A DNA stretch of 29,767 nucleotides from an uncultured Collinsella sp. (GCA_902464565.1 CABQJV010000027.1:1-29767), one strand, 5' to 3'. Counted from the first letter of the stretch, positions 9,078 to 16,461 are shown. Numbers and translations: made by a program. The notes: generated by a model from the letters alone, not told the origin.

Positions 9078-10260
9078 CGAGAAGCGCCTCCACTCCGGGC
9101 AGGGCCTTACCCTCGACGAGCTCCATGGAAGCGCCACCACCGGTGGAGATCCAGCTCATCTTGTCGGCCAGGTTGAACTTGTTGACAGCCGCGACAGAGT
9201 CGCCACCGCCGATGATCGAGGTGCAGTCGGCCTCGGCGACAGCCTCGGCGATAGCCTGGGTGCCATGAGCGAAGTTGTCGAACTCGAAGACGCCCATGGG
9301 GCCATTCCAGAACACGGTCTTGGCGCCCTTGACGGCCTCGGCGTAGAGCTCCTCGGTCTTGGGGCCGATGTCCATGCCCTCACGATCGTCGGGGATAGCG
9401 TCGGAAGCGACAACCTCGGGGACAGCATCCTCGCCAAAGTGATCGGCAACGCGGTTGTCGATGGGGAGCAGGATCTTGACGCCCTTCTCCTCGGCCTTCT
9501 TGAGCATCTCGCCGGCGCGCTCGACCCAGTCCTCTTCCTTGAGGGACTGACCGACGGACAGGCCCTGAGCCAGGAAGAAGGTGTAGGCCATGCCGCCACC
9601 GATAATCAGGGTGTCAGCGGAGTCGATGAGGTGATCGAGAACGCCGATCTTGGAGGAAACCTTGGAACCGCCGACGATAGCGACGAAGGGGCGCTCGGGC
9701 TCGGCGAAGATGCCGGTCAGCGTGTCGACCTCCTTCTCAAGCAGGAAGCCAGCGACGGCAGGCAGGTAAGCGGCGGGGCCCACGACGGAACCCTGGGCGC
9801 GGTGAGCGGTGCCGAAGGCATCGAGAACGAAGACGTCACCATAGGAAGCGAGCTTCTTGGCGATCTCGGGATCGTTCTTCTTCTCACGCTTATCGAAGCG
9901 GACGTTCTCGAGAACGAGAACCTTGCCCGGCTCGACGGCAGCGACAGCCTCGGCAGCCTTCTCGCCGTAAGTGTCGGCGACAAAGGCAACGTCGAGACCA
10001 GAGAGCTCGGCGAGCTTCTTGGCGACGGGCTCGAGGGACAGCTCGGGCTGGAAGCCGGTGCCCTCGGGACGGCCAAGGTGGCTCATGAGGATGACGCGAG
10101 CGTTGTGCTCAACGAGGTAGTTGATGGTGGGCAGGGCAGCCTTGATACGGGTGGTGTCGCCAACGACGCCATCCTTGATAGGCACGTTGAAGTCAACGCG
10201 GACGAGAACGCGCTTGCCGTCGACATCGATGTCGCGGACGGTCTTCTTGGTAAAGGCCAT
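9070..10260 (-). CDS. pgk: Phosphoglycerate kinase
   Basis: A 396-residue cytosolic enzyme that transfers phosphate from 1,3-bisphosphoglycerate to ADP. The N-terminal substrate motif RVDFNVP (21-27), the SHLGRP loop, the nucleotide-binding GGGMAYTF segment and the C-terminal STGGGASMEL motif are all present, and the length is normal. The start at 10260 follows an AAAGG site. It is separated from gap by a terminator-like hairpin and a second small hairpin, and its 3' end overlaps tpiA, so it leads the pgk-tpiA-gpmI unit. Confidence 0.97.
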   Translation of the reverse strand: MAFTKKTVRDIDVDGKRVLVRVDFNVPIKDGVVGDTTRIKAALPTINYLVEHNARVILMSHLGRPEGTGFQPELSLEPVAKKLAELSGLDVAFVADTYGEKAAEAVAAVEPGKVLVLENVRFDKREKKNDPEIAKKLASYGDVFVLDAFGTAHRAQGSVVGPAAYLPAVAGFLLEKEVDTLTGIFAEPERPFVAIVGGSKVSSKIGVLDHLIDSADTLIIGGGMAYTFFLAQGLSVGQSLKEEDWVERAGEMLKKAEEKGVKILLPIDNRVADHFGEDAVPEVVASDAIPDDREGMDIGPKTEELYAEAVKGAKTVFWNGPMGVFEFDNFAHGTQAIAEAVAEADCTSIIGGGDSVAAVNKFNLADKMSWISTGGGASMELVEGKALPGVEALLDA

Positions 10261-10283
10261 GTTTGCTTCTACCTTTCGTACGT

Positions 10284-10306
10284 GTCTGCCTTCCATTACG
10301 GCAGAC
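10284..10306. other. Small hairpin in the pgk leader
   Basis: A perfect 7-bp inverted repeat (GTCTGCC and GGCAGAC) with a nine-base loop lies 24 bases upstream of the pgk start, just after the gap terminator. It could stabilise the 5' end of a processed pgk-tpiA-gpmI mRNA. Confidence 0.55.
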
Positions 10307-10315
10307 GATTTCTTA

Positions 10316-10363
10316 TAAAAAGGACGCGACCCTAGGGTGTAAGCCCTATAAGGCCGCGCCCTT
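10316..10363 (-). terminator. Terminator or attenuator between gap and pgk
   Basis: On the minus strand a long stem of about 15 bp with a few G-U pairs (GGGCGCGGCC...TAGGG against CCCTAGGGTCGCGTCC) is followed by TTTTTAT. It lies about 35 bases after the gap stop. It probably lets gap be expressed above pgk-tpiA-gpmI, by termination or by leaving a stable 3' end after processing. Confidence 0.8.
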
Positions 10364-10400
10364 CTTTAGACGCTCAACGAGCTATTCGCTAAAAGCTAAA

Positions 10401-11426
10401 TTAAGCAACGAACTTCTCGAAGTACTTGATGGTGCGGACCATCTGAGAGGTGTAGGAGTTCTCGTTGTCGTACCAAGAGGTGACCTGAACGAGGGTCTGG
10501 CCGTTGCCGAGGTCAGAGCACATGGTCTGCGTGGCATCGAAGATGGAGCCGTGGGTCTCGCCGACGATGTCGCGGGAGACGATCTGGTCCTCGTTGTAGG
10601 CGAAGGTATCGGGGATGGTCTCGGCGTAGGCCTTCATGGCAGCGTTGACCTCGTCGACGGTGACCTTCTTGTCAACGACGGCGTAGAGGTTGGTCAGCGA
10701 GCCGGTCGGCGTCGGGACGCGCTGGGCGGCACCGATGAGCTTGCCGTTGAGCTCGGGGAGAACCAGGCCGATGGCCTTGGCAGCGCCCGTGGTGTTCGGG
10801 ACGATGTTCTCGGAGCAGGCGCGGGAGCGACGGAAGTTGCCCTTGCGCTGCGGGCCGTCGAGCGGCATCTGGTCGCCGGTGAAGGCGTGGATGGTGGTCA
10901 TGATGCCGGACACGATGGGAGCGAAGTCGTTCAGACCCTTGGCCATCGGGGCAAGGCAGTTGGTGGTGCAGGAAGCAGCGGAGATGATGTTGTCCTCAGC
11001 GGTCAGCGTCTCATGGTTGACGTTGTACACGATGGTGGGCAGATCGCTGCCGGCCGGAGCGGAGATGACGACCTTCTTGGCGCCAGCGTTGATGTGGGCC
11101 TGAGCCTTAGCCTTGCTGGTGTAGAAGCCGGTGCACTCGAGAACGACGTCGACGTCGAGGTCGCCCCAAGGCAGATTGTTGGCGTCAGCCTCCTTGTAGA
11201 TCTTGATCTCCTTGCCGTCAACGGTGATGGAATCCTCGCCAGCAACGACCTCGTGATCGCGAGCGTAGTTGCCCTGCGTGGAGTCGTACTTCAGCAGGTA
11301 AGCGAGCATATCGGGAGAGGTGAGGTCGTTGATAGCGACGATCTCGGAGCCCTCATGACCGAACATCTGACGGAAGGCCAGACGACCGATGCGACCGAAG
11401 CCGTTAATAGCAACCTTTACTGCCAT
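10401..11426 (-). CDS. gap: Glyceraldehyde-3-phosphate dehydrogenase, NAD-dependent type
   Basis: A 341-residue glycolytic enzyme oxidising glyceraldehyde-3-phosphate to 1,3-bisphosphoglycerate. The Rossmann motif is INGFGRIGR (7-15), an Asp in INDL (34) suggests NAD rather than NADP, and the catalytic C153 lies in ASCTTNCLAP. The start at 11426 is set by an AAAGGAG site seven to eight bases upstream; the longer in-frame reading would add 34 non-homologous residues. It lies 193 bases after whiA in an AT-rich gap with repeated GCGTTAAA elements, and is followed by a terminator-like hairpin. Confidence 0.97.
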   Translation of the reverse strand: MAVKVAINGFGRIGRLAFRQMFGHEGSEIVAINDLTSPDMLAYLLKYDSTQGNYARDHEVVAGEDSITVDGKEIKIYKEADANNLPWGDLDVDVVLECTGFYTSKAKAQAHINAGAKKVVISAPAGSDLPTIVYNVNHETLTAEDNIISAASCTTNCLAPMAKGLNDFAPIVSGIMTTIHAFTGDQMPLDGPQRKGNFRRSRACSENIVPNTTGAAKAIGLVLPELNGKLIGAAQRVPTPTGSLTNLYAVVDKKVTVDEVNAAMKAYAETIPDTFAYNEDQIVSRDIVGETHGSIFDATQTMCSDLGNGQTLVQVTSWYDNENSYTSQMVRTIKYFEKFVA

Positions 11427-11498
11427 TGTGTCTCCTTTCGTAAGGCCCCCGCAAGCTACAGCGCCCGCCGTTGAGGCCCACAAACTAACCACTCGCCT

Positions 11499-11504
11499 AA
11501 TATA
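11499..11504 (-). promoter_or_regulatory. Possible -10 element of gap
   Basis: On the minus strand TATATT follows an A8 tract, about 70 bases upstream of the gap start. No good -35 box is present at 16-18 bases, so this is only a weak promoter candidate. Confidence 0.3.
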
Positions 11505-11557
11505 CCTTTTTTTTGACTTGAATTTCACGAGAATGCCCGAAATTGAAAATCAAATTT

Positions 11558-11619
11558 GCGTTAAAACGCTTTAATGCATAAAACAGCAGTTCAACCACCA
11601 TAAAAGCTATTGCGTTAAA
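11558..11619. promoter_or_regulatory. Repeated GCGTTAAA half-sites upstream of gap
   Basis: GCGTTAAA (11558-11565) and the nearly complementary TTTAATGC (11570-11577) form an 8-4-8 imperfect palindrome. The same GCGTTAAA recurs at 11612-11619, right after the whiA stop codon. The arrangement looks like an operator with an auxiliary half-site, placed upstream of the probable gap promoter. No regulator can be named from the sequence. Confidence 0.4.
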
Positions 11620-12549
11620 CTACTTGCTCGCTTCAATGAGCTTTTCAAGGCGCAAAACACGGTGATACAAAGCCGACTTCGACAAAGGAGGGTCGGCCAT
11701 TTCCCCCAAATCTCGCAGTGAGAGATCGGGGTAACGCTCGCGTAAGTCACAAAAAACTGCCAGAGCGTCCGGCAGCGTTTCGCGCAAACCGCGCCGATCA
11801 AGCTCATCGATGAGCGCAAGCTGATGTTGGGCGGCACCGGCACTTCTGGTCTGGTTGGCAAGCTCTGCGTTCACGCGACGATTCACGTCGTTCTTCACCA
11901 GCTTAACCGCGCGGGCCTCTTCAATCTCGGCAACGCTGCGCTTGGCGCCAATCAGCTGTAACAGACGTTTAATCTCCTCGGCACTCTTGATGTACACGGC
12001 ATACGAGCCGCGACGCGCATTGACGCGGGCGCGAACTCCAATCTGCTCCAGAAGGTCACAAAGTCCCTTTGCATACTCCTCGCCCTGGACCGCAATCTCC
12101 AAATGAAAATCGCCACGCGGGTCGGCAACAAAGCCTCCGGCAATCAGCGCGCCGCGAATATAGGCGAGCCTGCAGCAAGGACGGGCGACGATGTGGCGCG
12201 GCACACCTGCGACGAGCCCTCCCCTACGGTCGAGAATGCCCAGCAGCACCAGAGCCTTATCCAAATCGGGCTGATCGGGCAAGGTGATGAGATAGTTTCG
12301 CACCTTGTGCAGGACCGACTTACGAACCGTGAATTCGGTCTTGAGCTTAAGGATACGATGCGTCAGCGCAATCATCGTGCGCGCCACAGCACCCGTCTCG
12401 GTCGCGACCGTCAAGCGGTACCGTCCCGAGCCCGCCAGCGAAAGCGTGCCGCTCACACGCGTTAGCGCAGCAAGCGTCGACAAATCGCAGTATTCGCATT
12501 CTGGTTCGCAGCGCGCAAGCTCGTCACGCACCTCAGCGGTAAACGACAT
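11620..12549 (-). CDS. whiA: DNA-binding protein WhiA
   Basis: A 309-residue transcription factor of the WhiA family, which combines a degenerate LAGLIDADG homing-endonuclease fold (about 1-200) with a C-terminal helix-turn-helix domain (about 220-309; DLSLRDLGEMADPPLSKSAL lies in the HTH). In Streptomyces WhiA controls sporulation and division genes; in Firmicutes it affects division and chromosome segregation. The N-terminus MSFTAEVRDELA is the family start. A cysteine cluster (CEPECEYC, about 14-21) follows. It begins six bases after the rapZ stop without a strong Shine-Dalgarno sequence, so translation is probably coupled to rapZ. yvcK, which usually lies between rapZ and whiA, is missing here. 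Confidence 0.95.
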   Translation of the reverse strand: MSFTAEVRDELARCEPECEYCDLSTLAALTRVSGTLSLAGSGRYRLTVATETGAVARTMIALTHRILKLKTEFTVRKSVLHKVRNYLITLPDQPDLDKALVLLGILDRRGGLVAGVPRHIVARPCCRLAYIRGALIAGGFVADPRGDFHLEIAVQGEEYAKGLCDLLEQIGVRARVNARRGSYAVYIKSAEEIKRLLQLIGAKRSVAEIEEARAVKLVKNDVNRRVNAELANQTRSAGAAQHQLALIDELDRRGLRETLPDALAVFCDLRERYPDLSLRDLGEMADPPLSKSALYHRVLRLEKLIEASK

Positions 12550-12555
12550 GTAAAC

Positions 12556-13476
12556 CTATGCCTTTGTGTTGGCACGCGACAAGTCACGGTGGGAGATGCT
12601 CACATGATACTGAGCACCCTCCAGGTAGCGGGCCGTGGCCTCGGCAATGGCGACGCTACGGTGCTGTCCGCCCGTGCAGCCGATGGCAATGGAAAGCTGC
12701 GGCTTGCCCTCTGCGATATAACCCGGCATGACCGTATCGAGCAGCTGGGTCCAGGCCTTCCAAAACTCCTGGGTCTTGGGGTGGTCCAAGACAAAATCGG
12801 AGACCTTCTTATCGAGACCGGTCATGGTGCGCATCTCGGGATCATAAAAAGGATTGGGCAGGAAGCGAACATCGATCATGATGTCCGCCTCGACGGGCAT
12901 GCCGTGCTTAAAACCAAACGAGAACACGTGGACATCCATAAGCTGCTGGTCGGACAGCTCGGAAAAAGCCATGCGCAGCTTGTTGCGCAGCGCAGAGGTG
13001 CGCAGACGGCTCGTGTCGATAATCATATCGGCTCGATCGCGAACGCCCTGCAGCTGAAGGCGCTCGCGCTGAATGGCATCGGCCGTAGTCTCCCCAGGCT
13101 TGGCAATGGGATGGCGGCGGCGATTTTCGCTGTAGCGACGAATCAGCACCTCGTCAGAAGCCTCCAGAAACACGATGTCGCAGCTCATCTCGCGCTCTTC
13201 GAGCGCGGCGACCGCATCGAGCAACTCGTCAAACAGTCCCTGGCTACGCAAGTCGCAGGTGACGGCGAGATGCCTGCCCACGCCCGTATTGATGCCGACG
13301 AGCTCGGCAAGCTGGGCGATGAGACGCGGAGGCAGGTTATCGATGCAAAAATAGCCCATGTCCTCGAACACGTGCATGGCCTGCGTGCGGCCCGATCCGG
13401 ACATTCCGGTGATGATGACGATATCGGGGATGCGCTCCGAGCGCTCTGCCGCATCCATGGCATCTCCCTTTTGCAT
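12556..13476 (-). CDS. rapZ: RNase adapter / nucleotide-binding protein RapZ (YvcJ family)
   Basis: A P-loop protein of about 306 residues. In E. coli RapZ guides RNase E to the GlmZ small RNA; the role in Gram-positives is less clear. Motifs seen are Walker A GMSGSGRT (24-31), the family block FCIDNLPP, DLRS, and near the C-terminus IGCTGGQHRS. The Arg in place of Lys in Walker A is common in actinobacterial members and is not by itself evidence of inactivity. Two starts are plausible: 13476 with GGGAGG upstream, and 13458 with GGGAG upstream. A terminator-like hairpin lies only about 20 bases before the first, so expression may depend on readthrough. Confidence 0.93.
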   Translation of the reverse strand: MQKGDAMDAAERSERIPDIVIITGMSGSGRTQAMHVFEDMGYFCIDNLPPRLIAQLAELVGINTGVGRHLAVTCDLRSQGLFDELLDAVAALEEREMSCDIVFLEASDEVLIRRYSENRRRHPIAKPGETTADAIQRERLQLQGVRDRADMIIDTSRLRTSALRNKLRMAFSELSDQQLMDVHVFSFGFKHGMPVEADIMIDVRFLPNPFYDPEMRTMTGLDKKVSDFVLDHPKTQEFWKAWTQLLDTVMPGYIAEGKPQLSIAIGCTGGQHRSVAIAEATARYLEGAQYHVSISHRDLSRANTKA

Positions 13477-13488
13477 GTGCTGCCTCCC

Positions 13489-13526
13489 GAAAACAAGCGC
13501 GGGACCCAGCAACCCGGATCCCGCGC
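13489..13526 (-). terminator. Terminator-like hairpin between nanE and rapZ
   Basis: GCGCGGGA (13497-13504) pairs with TCCCGCGC (13519-13526), with two more inner G-C pairs. On the minus strand the stem is followed by TTGTTTT. It is well placed to end the nan operon transcript about 55 bases after nanE, but it also lies directly upstream of the rapZ ribosome-binding site. Confidence 0.65.
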
Positions 13527-13544
13527 GGTCAATTGCCTCTATTG

Positions 13545-13550
13545 AGTATA
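13545..13550 (-). promoter_or_regulatory. Possible -10 box ahead of rapZ
   Basis: TATACT on the minus strand, 69-74 bases before the rapZ start, matches five of six -10 positions. No convincing -35 box lies 16-18 bases upstream. If used, transcripts would have to pass the hairpin at 13497-13526 to reach rapZ. Confidence 0.25.
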
Positions 13551-13577
13551 CCGCCCCGAGCGGATACGAGGCCTGTC

Positions 13578-14264
13578 TTACGCCTCAAGCGCAGCCTTGA
13601 ACCAACTCGTAATACTCGTGGGGTGTGTGATGGCGGTGCCGACGACAACGGCCCAGGCGCCAGCATCGATCGCGGCGCGAGCCTCCTCGGGCGTATGCAC
13701 GCGGCCCTCGCAAATGATGGGAAGGCCGGGGAATTCCTCGGTCGCCTGGCGCAGGAGCGGCAGGTCGGGGCCATCGGCCATGGTGCAGTCGATGGCGGCG
13801 ACGCCGTGAGAAAGCGTGGTGGATACCAGGTCAAAGCCCATATCAACAGCACGGCGAATGTCCTCGATGGTGGCACAATCCGCCATCAGGAGCACACCCT
13901 CCTCGTGCAGCGGGCGGAAGGTATCCTCGACCGTCTTGCCATCGGGGCGCGGACGATCGGTGGCGTCGATCGCCACGATATCGGCACCGGCAGCAACGCA
14001 GGCGCGAGCGTGACGCAGCGTCGGCGTGATGTAAACGCCCTCGTGTCCATCCTTCCACAGGCCGATAACAGGAACCTCACAGCGACCCTTAATGGCGGCA
14101 ATGTCGGCAAGGCCCTGGCAGCGAATGGCGGCGGCGCCGCCGAGTTCGCAAGCGCGAGACATTTGAGCCATGGTCTCAGGCGTACGAAGCGGCTCGCCCA
14201 TATACGCCTGAACGCTCACGACGAGCTTGCCCTTCAGGGACTGGATCAAAGGATCAACGGTCAT
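13578..14264 (-). CDS. nanE: N-acetylmannosamine-6-phosphate 2-epimerase
   Basis: A 228-residue TIM-barrel enzyme converting ManNAc-6-P to GlcNAc-6-P, the third step of cytosolic sialic-acid breakdown. Family features are VVSVQA near the N-terminus, an IGLWK segment with the likely catalytic lysine (about 71), DATDRPRP (100-107), and the C-terminal CEGRV and VGTAITHP phosphate-binding motifs. The length matches NanE (about 229). The start at 14264 is preferred over 14303 because it gives the standard length and has a GAAAGG upstream, though the spacing is long. It is the last gene of the nan operon, preceded by a palindromic gap and followed by a terminator-like hairpin. Confidence 0.94.
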   Translation of the reverse strand: MTVDPLIQSLKGKLVVSVQAYMGEPLRTPETMAQMSRACELGGAAAIRCQGLADIAAIKGRCEVPVIGLWKDGHEGVYITPTLRHARACVAAGADIVAIDATDRPRPDGKTVEDTFRPLHEEGVLLMADCATIEDIRRAVDMGFDLVSTTLSHGVAAIDCTMADGPDLPLLRQATEEFPGLPIICEGRVHTPEEARAAIDAGAWAVVVGTAITHPTSITSWFKAALEA

Positions 14265-14289
14265 GTTCGACTCAACCTTTCTCAAAACA

Positions 14290-14387
14290 GCCTTCTGAGA
14301 CACCGCACCTTGACGTTCAAACCGTCGCTCGCGTACCGAAGTACGCTTCGCTCCTCTTTCACGTCAATCTGCGGCACCTCAGAAGGC
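14290..14387. repeat. Long inverted repeat with a UUCG hairpin between nanK and nanE
   Basis: The arms 14290-14316 and 14361-14387 pair at 22 of 27 positions, including ten consecutive outer pairs (GCCTTCTGAG and CTCAGAAGGC) and seven consecutive inner pairs (TTGACGT-type). Inside lies a perfect 6-bp hairpin (14331-14336 with 14341-14346) whose loop on the transcribed strand is C(TTCG)G, the very stable tetraloop class. It fills most of the 140-base nanK-nanE gap. Confidence 0.85.
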
Positions 14388-14404
14388 GCACTTGGTAGTT
14401 ATGT

Positions 14405-15370
14405 TTACTTCAACGATGCAAGAAGGTGTTCGGCAGCACCGATAAGCGGCGCGTCGCCCTCCAGAGAACCGATGAGGATCGGCGTGTCCTGAAGCGGATC
14501 GAGCGCCTGGCTGGCATAGCCCTCGTGCACCGAATCCTTCCACGTCTGCGAACGCCAATCGGGACCCTGATGAATTACGCCGCCCGAAAGCACAATGACC
14601 TCTGGATCCAGAATGTTGGCGAGCGAGCCTAAGCTGGCACCCAGTGCAAAGCCGGCGTCATGGATGACCTCGGTCGCCTTTGCGTCGCCCGCGCGGCACA
14701 GATCGTTCACATCGCGACCGACCGAAGGACGGCTGGGATCGACGCGGCCAAAACGCTCATCATACATACGGCCAATGGAAGTGCCCGAAGCAACCGACTC
14801 AAGATGGCCGGAACGCCCGCAGGCGCAGGGAATGCCGGCAGCAGCCGAGCACTCGATGTGGCCCATATGCCCGGCAGCACCGTGGAAGCCCTGCATCACG
14901 CGGCCGTTCTCGACATATGCGCCGCCGATGCCCGTACCGATGCCCAGACACAAGACGGAGAACTTGCCCTTGCCGACGCCCCAGTGAGCCTCGCCCAGAG
15001 CATGAGCCTGCACGTCGCCCACAACGGCAACGGGAAGACCAAGGTCCTCACGCAAACGCGGCCCCAGCTGAACGCCGGACCAACCGGGCATAATCTCGTT
15101 AGCATACGCGATGGCGCCCGTCTTGGGGTCGACGACACCGGCGGCACCGATACCGACACCAAGGACCTCGACATCGGGGTTCGCCTCAATGGCGGCCTTA
15201 ATAGACGCCTCGATGCGCTGGAAAACTGCCTCGCCGCCCTCTTTGGCCTCAGTGGGGACCTCAGCTTCAAAGACCGGATGGGGCACGCTGCCATCAGCCG
15301 GATACTCCATAATGGCAGTCGCGATCTTAGTTCCGCCGATATCGACAGAGCAGACGTACTTGTTCTCCAT
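14405..15370 (-). CDS. nanK: ROK-family sugar kinase, probable N-acetylmannosamine kinase
   Basis: A 321-residue ROK kinase that by context phosphorylates ManNAc to ManNAc-6-P between NanA and NanE. The N-terminal phosphate motif DIGGTK lies at 10-15, a catalytic Asp candidate at D119 (GDVQAHALGE) and a GTGIGG loop at 145-150. The ROK zinc region is present but altered: the usual ExGH reads HMGH (168-171), and the last cysteine of the CxCGxxGC block is H189 (CACGRSGHLE). Histidine can still bind zinc, so this is not proof of loss. The start at 15370 follows a good AAGGAG. Other ROK sugar kinases cannot be excluded on sequence alone, but its position between nanA and nanE makes ManNAc kinase the best reading. 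Confidence 0.85.
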   Translation of the reverse strand: MENKYVCSVDIGGTKIATAIMEYPADGSVPHPVFEAEVPTEAKEGGEAVFQRIEASIKAAIEANPDVEVLGVGIGAAGVVDPKTGAIAYANEIMPGWSGVQLGPRLREDLGLPVAVVGDVQAHALGEAHWGVGKGKFSVLCLGIGTGIGGAYVENGRVMQGFHGAAGHMGHIECSAAAGIPCACGRSGHLESVASGTSIGRMYDERFGRVDPSRPSVGRDVNDLCRAGDAKATEVIHDAGFALGASLGSLANILDPEVIVLSGGVIHQGPDWRSQTWKDSVHEGYASQALDPLQDTPILIGSLEGDAPLIGAAEHLLASLK

Positions 15371-15434
15371 GTCGTTCTCCTTCGGAGACAAAAACAACTA
15401 CAGGAAATGAGGGCAGAATTATCGCCACAGTTTG

Positions 15435-15544
15435 GTAAAGGTTTCCCAGGTGCCCGAGATCGCCGTGAAGCCTCGCGGCCATTGACCTAATGGGTCATGG
15501 CCGCAAGGCTGAACGGCGAGGTCGGGTGCCTGGGGAAGCTTTAC
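15435..15544. repeat. Near-perfect palindrome of about 110 bp between nanA and nanK
   Basis: Left arm 15435-15487 and right arm 15493-15544 form a single stem with a five-base loop (TAATG) and one bulged T (15482). Of 52 opposed positions 43 are Watson-Crick pairs, and three more are G-T as read on the plus strand. The right arm includes the nanA stop codon (15541-15543), and the structure fills about two thirds of the 170-base nanA-nanK gap. Its centre is GACC-TAATG-GGTC. No open reading frame or U-tract accompanies it. Confidence 0.9.
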
Positions 15545-16461
15545 AGGAGACCGTTGTCCTGGAGGACCTTCCTAATCGCCTCGACGTTCTCGCCGGTCAT
15601 GGCCTTCACCGGGCGCGGCATGGTCGGGCTGTCGAAGATGCCCATGAGGTTCATAGCGGTCTTGAAGGCGCCGACGCCACCGGCATAGCCCTGGACGCCC
15701 GAGGTGACATCCCAGATGTGCGAAATCTCATTGAGGCGATCCTGCTCGGCCTTGACGGTAGCCCAGTCACCAGCCTGAGCGGCCTTCCACTGACGCACGT
15801 AGCCCTCGGGCTCAACGTTGGCGAGACCCGGGACGGAACCGTCGGCGCCACCGAGGTAGGCGCCGTCGACAACAACCTCGTGACCGGTGAGAATGCTCAT
15901 CGGATGACCATTCTTCTCGTTCTCCTGAACGAGGTAGCGGAACGAGATGTCATCGCCCGAGGAATCCTTGACGCCGGCCAGGACGCCCTCGGCGCCGAGC
16001 TTGGCAAGGAGCTTCCAGGGGAGCTTGGTGTGAACGCACACGGGAATGTCATAGGCAAAGATGGGCAGATCGAGCTCCTCGTGCAGGATGCGGAAATGCT
16101 CCTCAACCTCGGTCATGCCCTGCAGGGCATAGAACGGGCAGGTGGCGACGAGCGCATCGGCGCCCAGCTCCTGGGCGACCTTGCCATGCTCAATCATGCG
16201 CTCGGTCTCGGTATCGATGATGCCGACCAAGACGGGCACGCGGTGGTCGACGATGCGGACGGCCTCGGCGATGATCTGGCGACGACGCTCGTCGGTGGAG
16301 AAGACGACCTCACCCGAAGAGCCCAAGAAGAACAGGCCATCGACGCCGGCGTCGATCATGCGGTTAATGCTGCGCTCAAAGGAGGCAACGTCGAGCTGGT
16401 GGTCTTCGGTATCGGGAACAACGACGGGAGGAATAACGCCGGTGAATTTCTGAGTTGCCAC
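15541..16461 (-). CDS. nanA: N-acetylneuraminate lyase
   Basis: A 306-residue class I aldolase of the DapA/NanA family, cleaving Neu5Ac to ManNAc and pyruvate in the cytosol. With the GTG start at 16461 (preceded by AAGGAG) the Schiff-base lysine is K165 (GVKDSSGD) and the catalytic tyrosine Y137 (AYDIP). These are the same numbers as in E. coli NanA. The carboxylate-binding loop is GSSGE (47-51), where NanA has GSTGE and DapA GTTGE. A longer reading from 16545 would overlap the upstream gene and is not supported. The family also contains dihydrodipicolinate synthases; operon partners nanK and nanE favour the lyase. It is flanked by inverted repeats on both sides. Confidence 0.9.
   Translation of the reverse strand: MATQKFTGVIPPVVVPDTEDHQLDVASFERSINRMIDAGVDGLFFLGSSGEVVFSTDERRRQIIAEAVRIVDHRVPVLVGIIDTETERMIEHGKVAQELGADALVATCPFYALQGMTEVEEHFRILHEELDLPIFAYDIPVCVHTKLPWKLLAKLGAEGVLAGVKDSSGDDISFRYLVQENEKNGHPMSILTGHEVVVDGAYLGGADGSVPGLANVEPEGYVRQWKAAQAGDWATVKAEQDRLNEISHIWDVTSGVQGYAGGVGAFKTAMNLMGIFDSPTMPRPVKAMTGENVEAIRKVLQDNGLL

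Noticed and set aside
12556..13476. Treating the Arg in the RapZ Walker A motif as a sign of inactivity
   Set aside because: Actinobacterial RapZ proteins commonly have Arg at this position.
15435..15544. Calling the nanA-nanK palindrome an insertion sequence or CRISPR unit
   Set aside because: It has no open frame, no repeated units and no evident target-site duplication; only a non-autonomous palindromic repeat would remain possible and that needs a genome search.
15541..16461. Reading nanA as dihydrodipicolinate synthase (dapA)
   Set aside because: The family is the same, but the GSSGE loop, K165 and Y137 numbering identical to NanA, and the neighbouring nanK, nanE and transporter genes favour Neu5Ac lyase.
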